This document shows positions 28,201 through 40,200 of a stretch of 64,000 nt of DNA, one piece after another. The first letter of the stretch is position 1. Each line of letters starts with the position of its first letter. Source of the DNA: Patiria miniata. Lineage: Eukaryota; Echinodermata; Asteroidea; Valvatida; Asterinidae. Under the pieces are notes generated by a model, which saw only the letters and a list, made by a program, of their open reading frames with translations, ran no database searches and was not told the DNA's origin. Position numbers and translations under genes: made by a program. Location of the stretch: assembly GCF_015706575.1 (NCBI RefSeq), contig NW_024037063.1, positions 14,384,927-14,448,926 on the forward strand, written 5' to 3'.

Positions 28201-31200
28201 TAAAGCTACAAATACATTGACCACATCTCACGGTCAGCCGTGGTAAATGGCCTGTGCATGGGATGTCCTGGACATACTGATTACTACTTCTGTTCCCCGG
28301 GCATTTGAGAAATAAAAATGATGAAACAGTCATCAAGGGCCATTTTCACAAAATTTGTGCGACGAAATGGGTTGACACTGTTGAGGAAAGTGAGATCAGC
28401 ATCATCGTTACTGGCATCAGTGATAATTAGCTGTTCCCAATTTCCAATGGGAACAGCTTTTGTTTTCATTAAAGTTTTTTTTTTTCCTTTTTATTTTTAG
28501 TTCTTTTTCTTTTTTTACTTTTTGCCATAGGTTTTGTACACGCTTTTATTCTACAAGCCACTTTTGGAATTATTCTAAATCTGATCAACTTTAAACTTTC
28601 CATAGTGATTAACCATCATATGAAGATGTATGCCGAAACTTTTCGTCATCGTGACGTCATCGTTACGTCATCGTGACGTCATCAGGGGTCACGTGACATT
28701 GATTTGTATGTTCATTTGTTACAGTCTTATAACTATCGAACTCTTGGACCGATTGGTCTCAAACTTGGTATGTATACAGTCAGGGAATTGTTAGAGATGA
28801 ACATTGATATGTGAAGGTCACGTGACCTTCACCTCCAGTTTTAATGAGGCAATATTGTGATCGCCATATCTCCAAAAAAAAAATAAGATATGATTACAGT
28901 TCTTCGCACATTTACTCATATTGGACTGAAAATGCACCTCCTCGAATGTCATGATGGTCATGTGACCCTTACTTCTGGTTGTACCGGAAGTGCAATTTTT
29001 AGAAGTAATAACTTCAATTTTATTATTTTTTTTAATTATTGCATCATTTTGTTTACGGTCCGATAGACAAAACTGGGAACAGCTCTGTGGTTGTTCACAA
29101 CCACAACCTCTATTTTTTTTTTGTTTTTTGGTTAGTTGAAGTCACTGTCCTGTCCAATCTTGTTTCCTTTTTGTCCGTAAACTTCAACCAGGTGATTCAT
29201 GGGACCACACTATCCTTCAACATTGGTTACTTCCAGTACCCAGTTGATAATACCGTACTAATTGTATGCGTAGTCAGTGTTGGCGTGCTGGTGTTGGCTG
29301 GGTTGTTAGCTGTTGGCCTATACAAGAAATCCAAGGGAGCGCAGGAGGAAGTAGACAAGCGTCTGGACGATATCGACAACGTGCAAGCGAAACTGGCTGA
29401 TGATATGAGAACAGGTAATGGGGGGGGGGGGGAGCTCAAGGTTCATTTATTTTCCACAGTATCAAATCAATAAATGACATGAAATAATTACATAACAGAA
29501 AAGAATTACAAATAATACAACAAAAGTGATATTTTAAGGACACTGCGGAGGGGCCCATTGAGAAGCAGAGCTTTTAAGCATGGGCCCAGACAGGCATGCT
29601 TATTGAGCCCAATCCAAGAGAAGGGAATTAACTTACAATGGACACTATTTAATGGTTAGTCACACCGAGGCTCAATGAGCATGCTGTATTTAAAGTAATT
29701 ACATGTACGTAGAAAAGCAACATACCTAAACACAATACACATTGAGACGTAAACAACAGACAAACAAACAATACAATACAGATCATTTAAACTAGTCAGG
29801 TCAGCAAAGAGCAATACAATCATGGATATTCTACAATCTACATGTAACTACATGTACATATTATATCTACTGGCATGAAGTAATGATAAGTTTGAATTAA
29901 GATTGATTTAAATAGTCGTTTAAAAGTGGAGAGATTGGTAGAAGCTTGCAGTTGTTTAGAGAACATTTCAAGTTGCTTCATCGAAATGTTTTTTGAAATC
30001 AAGAGAAGATTTCTGAAGGGCAAATCAAATCACACGAATCAAGCAAGGATAAGAATTGTTGTAATTATCTTTGAAGAGGAAATTACAATTAACAGTGGAG
30101 ACTACACTTATGTGCAATCCCTCATTATTGTCATTTGTCTAACACCGTATTTACACTGGATCCGGCAAAGGGGGATCGCATCCTGTGGTCGCCATACAAC
30201 TACAGGGAAGCTAACCCAAAGTAAATTCCATCATTGATTTGAAGTGATTTTGAATATACCGTTGCGAAAAAAAAATTATTGTGTGGTGTAAGAGAATTTT
30301 ACCCCTGTTCTCCCCAGTACAATTTTTATCATTCAAAATCGGAAATTCTAAATAAACTTTGGAAAAAAAATTTGACAAAAAAAAGTTGCAAACCTTCAAA
30401 AAGTAACTCGAATCCTCAAAAATGTTCCAAATTGTACATGAGTGATTGCTTATTCATTGAACCTTATCTTTTCATTTACTGTTTAAAATATGTACGTTTT
30501 TGGCTTGTAATTAATTGATTTTTTTTTCAGAATACATATATGTATGGGTGTGACCTGAGTTTGTTTCTGCATTCAATAGGGGACGTTGAACAATAGAGGA
30601 CAATAGGGTCCCCTATTCCCGAGAGGTCCCCAATTTGCAATCGTGTACAAAACACATGGGAGGTCTTCCTAAAAAGTTAAGGTACAAACAAAAGATGGAC
30701 AATAGGGGTCCCCGATTGCAGGCAAATACACACTTGGGTGTGTTACTCATTTACACAGAAAAAAAACAGCGTTGGCGTAATGTTGGCGTTTGCGTAACGG
30801 TGCATGAAAAGTTGTGCTGGACGTTTAGTAAAGAGAAGCAGAAGTGTAATTTTGTGAATATTTTGATATGATTGCCAGCTTTTGCTGAGCTGCAGACAGA
30901 TGTTTCAGATGTGACCAGTGACTTGGAAGGGATCGGCATGCCGTTTAACAGTCACCGCGAATACGCCACCAACATGCTGTTCATAGGCCAAGACACCAAA
31001 CCAATGACAACTGACCCTGAGGTATTAAGTCAAACTAAGAAGAGTCCTTGGCTCTTGATTTCTGTGTCGAAATGAATATTGTTATTATAAGATGGAATTT
31101 TGCGTCGGGGTGATATAAATCAAATTAGGTTTTGCCCTTCAGGGCAAAACCTAATTTGATTTATATCACCCCGACGCAAAATTCCATCTTATAATAGTTT

Positions 31201-34200
31201 ATGCGGTACCCGCTGCTATGTACATCAGATTCGAACCGGCCAACCGATCCCGTTAGCTCGGTGGTCGAGTGGTAAGACATCTGCACTAGAAAGCAGGAGG
31301 TCGTGGGTTCGAATCCCACCCGAGTGATTTTTCCAACTTTCACTCGGGAGGTAACACACTGAGTATACAGTGTTAAAACGTCGGTGAAGGGCAAAACCTA
31401 ATTTCATTTATATCACCCCGACGCAAAATTCCATCTTATAATAGTTTATGCGGTACCCGCTGCTATGTACATCAGATTAAGTCAAACTAAGAAGAGTTGC
31501 TATGACAGTGTAATACAAACATCGGTACACCGTTTTACCAAACATTCAGCTTTACCGAACATCATCCTTGGCTCTTGATTTCTGTGTCGAAATGAATATT
31601 GTTGTTGAAAAATGTCAACAGAAGAGTGACAAGTGGCTATTATTTCCCCAAGGAATAGAAGGGGGAAGCCACCCATTGCTGCAGGTGGTAAACTCACAGT
31701 CTGTGTAATTACATAATTCAGTAACTATAACTATAACTTACAACATTTATAATGCGCTTTCCACCATGTTTCAAAGCGCACAGTAGTTTCTTGTACAATT
31801 ATCAATTTACTGATCAAAGGCTTGTGAAAAAAGAAAGCTCTTAAGTACTGTCTTAAACGAGTCCAATGAATCAGTTTCACGGATGTGGATGGGAAGAGAG
31901 TTCCAGAGTTTCGGGGCTAGCACAGAGAAGGCACAGTCCCCATAGCGGGTTTTGGTTTTAGGTCCAGGCAGTAACTAAAGATGGGCTGTAGAATGTGATC
32001 GGAGTTGGCGGGATGTAGATGAAATGGCTGTGGACCGGGTAGATACGAGCTTCTGGAGGTATGATGGGCAAGGTTGTGAATGATTTTGAAAACAAGAAGA
32101 AGTGTTTTGAAGATGATGCGTTCGTGAACCGGAAGCCAATGAGTAGTCGGCACGTGTTCAAAGTTATCTTTCAGTAACTACCAGGGCGTGCAGGGTGATG
32201 TTATGAAGGGTGCTATTTATATGAAAAGTGAGTACCGGAGCACTGGCAGCTTAAAAACGCTATACCGAACGATCGCTATAACAAACAATTTCTGTGGATC
32301 CCGCGATGTTGGTTATCCACTGTACAGGTGCTAATTATGGGTTTAGGAATTCATTTCCTTTCTACTTGTCTTTCTTCAGAATCCTGAGGAGCATGTTGAG
32401 AAGGCAATGAAGAAGTTCAGTGATGCCCTCGGCAACAAGACGTTCTTGCTGATGTTCCTACAGACACTGGATGCCCAGAGCAAGGCCAAACTCTCCGTCA
32501 AAGACAGGTCAGAATTTCAAACCCTAAATCTTGATTTCGCTGTTCAAATGTTATCTTCTGTGATGTGGTCCACGGTGTTTTTTTACACATGAGGGGTGTA
32601 AATTGCACCTGAGGCAAAGCTGAGGGTGCCGTTTGTTCCCAAGGGCGTACAAAACCCATGGACTATTAAACATCGGGGGTTTTGTTATACCTAGTATGCA
32701 GGGTTTTTCTGCCTGTGGTACACAAAGCAGAACCTGGTGGGGGGGGGGAGGAAATATCTAAAGAGTTTTTGAGAACTATCACGTAATGCCAAAAAAAAAA
32801 GTCTCCGGTTTCTGGTATGCGCGCGCGTCGCCGTAGCCATGCGCGTCGGCAAAATGAAAAAGTTTTTTTTTCAATGCAAGATGATGTCTCAAAACCGCCA
32901 AACTCACTGGTTTGACTGGAATCCTGCTGCTGCACAATTTTAACGTGTTTTTAGATGGGGTTATGGTCGAGAATAAGCTTTATGTGGCCTCTCTGGACTC
33001 CCATATATTTGTACTAAGTTTAGTCGGGCACCATTTGCAGTCATCAGCCGACATTTGAAGCAAAAAAATCAGGTAAAAAAAAAAAAAAGCCGCGTCGCCG
33101 CACCACTTTTTGGGCAAGCTCCATACCAGAAACCGGAGACTTATTTTTTTGGCCTAAGCGCTGATGTATTTGTCAGTTGTAGAAGTGTTTTGCATATTTA
33201 CTGCTAATGGTGTAGGTAAGCATAGAGCTTGTATGTACTTCTATAATTCTGTGTTCTGTAATTTGATAGATTTGTTTGTTTGTTTGTTTGTTTTTGTTCT
33301 GCAGAGGAGCCATTGCTTCCTTGTTGACTGTAATCATGGTGGCTGAGGGCAAACTGGACTACCTATCTGAGTGAGTATTCATGTTCATTTCTCTCGGCAT
33401 ATTGGCATGTTGCATTTGGCCAGAATTGTGTATCTCATTGTTGAACAATTTTACACAAGCTGTGTTTCTTTTACCACAGTCCTATAAAACTAAAGTAAAA
33501 CTACACCTCCCCTTTTTTTCATTCATATGTTTTATTCCTAGCGTTTGCCCGGTTACACCTCTATGTTCCGACACCCCTATGTTCCGACTGCACATATTCC
33601 TATTCCTAACCCTAACCCTAACCCTAACCCTAACCCTAACCCTAACCGGGAGTAACACAATCTAGGTTGTCGGAACATAGGGGTGTCGGAACATAGAGCA
33701 GTCACCGTTTGCCCAACTATCCAGGAATAAAGGTAACACATACCTGGGCTACCCAGGAATACAATTGAAGTGTGGCTGCTATGAGTTATCATATTTGTGT
33801 TTTGTAATTCAATACAAATTTCATTCTTTCGTTGACAGCGTGCTGTTCAGTTTGATGGCTAAGCTGGTGCAAGATGAACTGGATGCCAACAGGCCTAGGC
33901 AGCTCTTCCGTCGGTAAGCTAGAATAAGTAGTCAGGAAACATTTCTCACATTTTAACCATGTTAACAGTGACAGATAGTCAGGTGCCTTGAAGAAGGTCG
34001 GAGAAAAATGGGTCAAAAGGTCCAATTCAGATTTTTCGGGTGATCGATAGAGCTTTGAAATATCTTTCATTGGATATACATTGTCTCAAGGGGCTACGTC
34101 ATTTTGATGTAATTAACAGTAAACACAGACGGAAGGAAGATTTTCATTATTTGTGCTCGGGAAAAGATAGATCACAAGTGTGTAATTCCAATGTAACAAA

Positions 34201-37200
34201 AAATGTTTGAAGCGCCCTAACGTCCCACTTTCAAGTGGGTACATAAAGCCAATTTTGTTCCTGGCGGAAGGACGTAAGGATTTAATATGCCGCTGAAGCG
34301 TACATTTAAGGCTTGGGAAGTTCCTGGTAAAAGGTTGTTAGCATAAAAATTTAAATAGCTTCGCAATTAAGTAATATTTTGACATAAAAATGCACCATAT
34401 TATTTTAATCATTAACGAATGTCATCAGTAAACATTTCAACCTTATGTGATTCTAAATCTAGAAATGGCAGCACAAAACCTTTCAACTTCTCCAGAAGTC
34501 CTTTTTGTGTGCCTCGGCTGCTAACGTCCTTTTCCTTGTCACACGATGAAATGTTAATTTAACTTGAAAGTCAGTGATGGTTAATTGCATTGCAGATATT
34601 CAGAAATGATAGTTTGCATCAACTTTCATAAATACTGTGGGTTGATCTGTGCTGATATGATTGTTCATTCACTTACAGTTTCATAGATATAACAGTATGG
34701 CTTGGGTTTTGTGCAAAACCAATGTGCAACTGAGTGTTGATGATTCATAAAAAGGAACTTTGAATTATGTTTCTTGACAGAACGGAGACCATTCTTGAGA
34801 AGCTGTTGTCCAATTGGATCACTCTGTGTCTGTATGATTCACTGAAGGTAAATATGTGACAACTCATCATATTACTCATTTTAAAGACAGCGTCGCCTTA
34901 AACTAGGCATTTTTAGTGAGAAATGTCTAACTCCAAACTGCAAGCACATTGTTTGTACTTCTTTTGACATCAACAAACCCCACATAAAGTTATGTTGGCT
35001 GTGTTCTACACATAAAGTGTAAGTGCTTCTAGCAGCTTTCTGAGTTAGGGCCTGTAAACTCAGAAAGAATACAGTACTTCTAGCAGTACACTCTGATCTT
35101 TTTAATCCCTTTATCAACAAAATGGCCCCTGTTATCAGATACTGCTGCTAATCCCCTGCACTTGTCAATATCAGCTGTGTGACAGCACATGTGCCTTTAT
35201 TACACTAAGTGTTAGGGATTATAAAGCTACTGTTTGGACAAAGGATTAAGATAGATTAGAGGGCTGGCCAGTTTACAGTTAGATTGACTGTTTTCTCTCA
35301 GAAGTTTCTAGTGGAGGTTACTCGCAATGTTCCTTAATCCTGCAAAGTCCTCTGAAGCCTAACGGCAGATTTTTAAAGGACCTAAGGGATTAGGGTTGAA
35401 CTTTTATAGCACTATTGCCGTAACAGAACTACGTGTTGAGCAATCTACACACAGAATCGTTCTGCACTAGACATGAGCATTTTGCCAGCTGTTGGTCAGT
35501 ATATAGGTTGAGTAAAAAAAAAAAAATCCCAAATGGCAGGGCCAATTTTTGAATGAAGTTTTGCCTGTAGCATTATCAAAATCTAGGATATGAAAGCCCA
35601 GTCATTAAGCTTTCTTTTAGTACAAGAATAATTCAGATCACTCATGTACTTTTCAAGTTAAGGAATTCTGAACACAAACACTGTTTTAAAGTTCTGTCCA
35701 CGGATCACAAAAAAAAAAACTTTTATCCAGCATCCATAACATTTGGACTGCTGACGAATAACTATCGTTTCTTTTTGGTTGTATTGAAATAAAATTTTGT
35801 GATCAGTTGGTTGGAGAACATATCTGAGAGTCACTTGTAAACATTTTCTGTGTAACCTGACCAGCTTGGTTACACGCCTCTTTGGCTTTGGTTTGATTCC
35901 CGCCCTGATTCACATGTGGATTGGGTTTTCAGTCACTTCCTGATTCCGTGGGTTTTCCCCAGAATATTCTTCTGGGGTTTCGTCCCGCCTGTAATACTGT
36001 AATAATTTCTTCTCTTTGTCTTCTCTTCAGGTTGCTTCAGGCTTGCGAAGAAAATATAATAATAATAATAGTTATTTATCGGTCTTATAGATCTCTACCA
36101 CACTGTACAATGCTGTTTTTACGTTGCTAATCATTCCTGTTTGTTTGTTTGTCTGTTGATTGCTTTGCATGATAGGATCACACGGCCTACCCCTTGTTCG
36201 TTCTGTACCGCGCCATCAAGTGTCACAGTGAGCACGGACCCATGGACATCATCTCTGGCCAGGCCAAGTTCACGCTGAGCGATGAGAAGCTACTCACTGA
36301 GGACATTGATTACCGAGAGATGGTCAGTCTTGATCAACTTTTGTAAATGTAGTTTGAATTTTGTGTAAGGTATTAGTAGCCTAACTAAGGTTAAGCTTCT
36401 TGGGAGGGGGACTTGGGGTTCCATTATGTACAGCATCCTTCTTTTTGATTTTAGATATTCTTTTTTGTGATGGTTGATGAAAGACTGGGGAAAAATTCCT
36501 GACTACCATCTAAGGCCAAAAAAAAAAGTCTCCGGTTTCTGGTATGGAGCTTGCCCAAAAAGTGGTGCGGCGAAGCGGCTTTTTTTTTTTTTTACCTGAT
36601 TTTTTTTGCTTCAAATGTCGGCTGATGGCTGCAAATGGTGCCCGACTAAACTAAATATATGGGAGTCCAGAGAGGCCACATAAAGCTTATTCTCGACCAT
36701 AACCCAATCTAAAAACACGTTAAAATTGTGCAGCAGCAGGATTCCAATCAAACCAGTGAGTTTGGCGGTTTTGAGACATCAACTTTCATTGAAAAAAAAA
36801 CTTTTTCATTTTGCCGACGCGCATGGCTACAGCGATGCGTGTGCATACCAGAAACCGGAGACTTTTTTTTTTGGCCTAATCTTGAGTGATGTGGAATTTT
36901 TAATTAGCAATTTTGCCCCCCTCCCAATTTAAATTAAGATGACACCCTCGATCAAGAATAGTGGCATAGTCTTAATTGTAACACCTCACCCACAGATTCT
37001 GTATCTTGACTGGCCGAGAGCGAGTCACATGGCGTTGGCTATTTTTGCTATCTTACTGTGCACAGCCAAAAGTACTATACCCGTAGCAACCAAGTACTAT
37101 GTCTATGGCGCATGTTAAAAGTGCTAGCGCTATGAGCTGGGTTCAAATATTTCGCAAAGGGGTAATTTGGAAAAGGGCAAGTAAATGTTCAACTCATTTT

Positions 37201-40200
37201 GTATTCAAATAGAAGTACATTTTAATTGTATTTAGATTGAATTAATCAGTTGTCGCTTATTTAAGCAGAATCTGTGGGAGAGGTGTTATAAAACAAATAT
37301 TGACTGCTTTATTTCGTGGTGTAGTCAAACCAGCCTCCCTCTGTGATCAATGGAGCATTCTATTTTTCCTCGGCTTCGCCCCGGGAGAATAGAATGCTTC
37401 ACCTCGGGTGACAAGTTTTACTACACCACTCGAAGCAGTCAATATTTGTATACTATACAGGGTGGATATAAAAAAAACGAAACCGAGATATTATTGCTAA
37501 TTGGAACAGAAGTAGGGCACATGTGAATCAAAGGGAGATATCTTCTGTAAGGGTTGAATCTCCTCTTCAAAATGACACCCTGGTCATGTCATTACATTCA
37601 CGGTTGACTGAGCAGTGACCAATTTTATGAAAAGGTCTATTGAGAGGCTTGCGCCACTTTTCATTTTTGTGGTTTTTGTGGTGTCATTTTTCACAGAGTG
37701 AAAGGCTATGGTTGCCAATCAAGGCAGGTGGGGAAAAAAGAGATTTCACCATGAAAAGTGGCGCAAGTCTCTAAATAGACCCTTTCATAAAATTGGTCAC
37801 TGCTCAGTCAACCGTGAATGTAAGGCCATGATCAGGGTGTCATTTTAAAGAGGAGATTCAACCCTAACAGAGGATATCTCCCTTTGATTCACATGTGCCC
37901 TACTTCTGTTCCAATTAGCAGTAATATCTCAGTTTCGGGTTTTTTAATCCACCCTGTAGAAGGGAAAGGAATATCAACCTGAATTTGATTTTCTATAGGC
38001 AGGTGATAATAGCTGCTTGCTTTATGACATAGCCCTGTCTAGTAGTTTTTATTGCTTCTTGAAGCATAGTTTTAAGTTTTGATGTAAGTTTCCTGTGATT
38101 CAGTTCCCAATCCACAGACCAATGAAAAATAATTGAAATGGCCGTAGTTGCATCAGCTAACACAATTTAGACACTGATGTCAGTCATTTCACTTCTCTGT
38201 TTTGGGTTTTTTTGCAGGTGCTTACTGTCATTGTGAACAATGCTGATGGGGAGACCAAAGAAGTCAAGGTGCTAGACGTGGACACCATCTCCCAAGTCAA
38301 GGAGAAGATCCTGGATGCCATCCATCGCAGCCAGCCTTACTCCAGGAGGCCCAGCGCCGATCAAGTCGATCTAGGTAAGAACTAGCCTTGGACCTATCCC
38401 TCAAACTTTCCCACAAGCAAACCTGAGACATCTGTGTTGTGGAGTGCTGTGGCCTCGTGGTTAAGGGCATTGGATTCGTGGTCTGTGGGTAAAGCTGCGG
38501 GTTGTGGGTTCGAGTCCAGCCGGGGTCATGGTGCGTGTGCCCTTGGGCAAGGCACTCTGTCACTCATTGCTTCTCTCCACCCAGGAGTAAATGGGTACCT
38601 GTGAGGGCAGAGATGGTTATCGTGATTGAATAAGCTGCTTTGCTCCAAAAAGGCAGCATCGAGCAGTATACTCCCAAGGGAGCTGAGATGGGTTAGAAAT
38701 GTTTCACGGGCCCAATGAGCAGGGTAATAATGATGTAGCGCCTTGAGCACCAGTCCTGGTGGATATGTGCGCTTTATAAATACCCACTATTATATTTTTA
38801 TTATTATCTGTGAGGACTCTGATCAGGAATCATAGACAGTTCTTATTTTGTCTGCCTTTCTTGTGAGAACTAAGCTTGAATCATGCAAACTTTAAGGTTG
38901 TGCTTACAAAGTGACAAAAGGGAAGGTTTCAAGTTTCAAATTTGGTTGATTACCACAATTATGATTTAGATAAATGAACCTTTCTTTTTTCAAGCGTCAT
39001 GTGGGCCTTTTCACTGATCCCAAGTTGTTGTCGGGGTGGATATGGGACATTCTATGAATTTGGGTCCAAAGTTTGACATTTTTCCTGTCCCTGTTATCTT
39101 GAAACTTCTTATTCATAAAAGATGGTATTTTGCGTCGGGGTAATGTAAATCAAATTGGGCTTTGCCCTTCACCAACATATAAACACTGTATACTCAGTGT
39201 GTTACCTCCCGAGTGAAAGTTGGAAAAAATCACTCGGGTGGGACTCAAACTCACACCCTCCTGCTTTCTAGTGCATATGTCTTACCACTCGACCACCGAG
39301 CTAACGGGGTCGGTTGGCCGGTTCGAATCTGATGTTCATAGCAGCGTGCACCTTATAAACTATTCATAAAATGGAATTTTAAGTCGGGGTAATGTAAATC
39401 AAATTAGGCTTTGCCCTTCACCGACATATAAACACTGTTGTGTTTTTTCCAACTTTCACTTTTGAGGTAACACACTGAGTACCTTTGTATATACAGTGTT
39501 TATATCTCGGTGAAGGGCAAAGCCTAATTTGATTGAAACTTCTTAATTTGCTATTCAGGTATCACTAAAAATGACTTCAAACTACTTGTTATTCAGAGCA
39601 TGGGTATAGGGTAACTGCATTATCCAAAGTTTTAAAATTATAGATGTCGGATGTAACACAGACAGGCTGCACATTTGTTTTTAGACAAGTTTGAATTGAT
39701 AAGCTATTAGTCCAAGGCATTTGTTGCTTCCTGAAGTGGGTTTTTTTTCCCCCACAAAATAGAATGGCATGCTGGCGCTAATGGACGTCAAATCCTGCGT
39801 GATGTGGATCACACGAGTGTCACGTCGGATGGATGGAAGAGAGTGAATACACTCCGGTTCTATCACGTGAGTAGCAAGATAATTATATAATATTGGATGG
39901 CTTTGAGGGGCATACAAGAATATATTGCACGAGCTATAACAATATTGCACAAGCTATAACAATATTGCACGAGCTATATAACAAATATTGCACGAGCTAT
40001 AGCAATATTGCACGAGCTATAGCAGTATTGCACGAGCTATAACAGTATTGCACGAGCTATAACAGTATTGCACGAGCTATAACAGTATTGCACGAGCTAT
40101 ATAACAAATATTGCACGAGCTATAACAATATTGCACGAGCTATAACAATATTGCACGAGCTATAACAATATTGCACGAGCTATAACAATATTGCAGGAGC

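Noticed and set aside
31225..31407. Open frame containing GGIRTHD on the minus strand
   Set aside because: This peptide comes from the tRNA-like head of the SINE (B box region), a common false protein.
31717..32172. Active retrotransposon
   Set aside because: Only the C-terminal tail of the reverse transcriptase remains, with a frame change; it is a 5'-truncated dead copy.
33605..33647. Chromosome end or telomere
   Set aside because: The array is only seven units, sits inside an inverted repeat, and has plexin exons on both sides.
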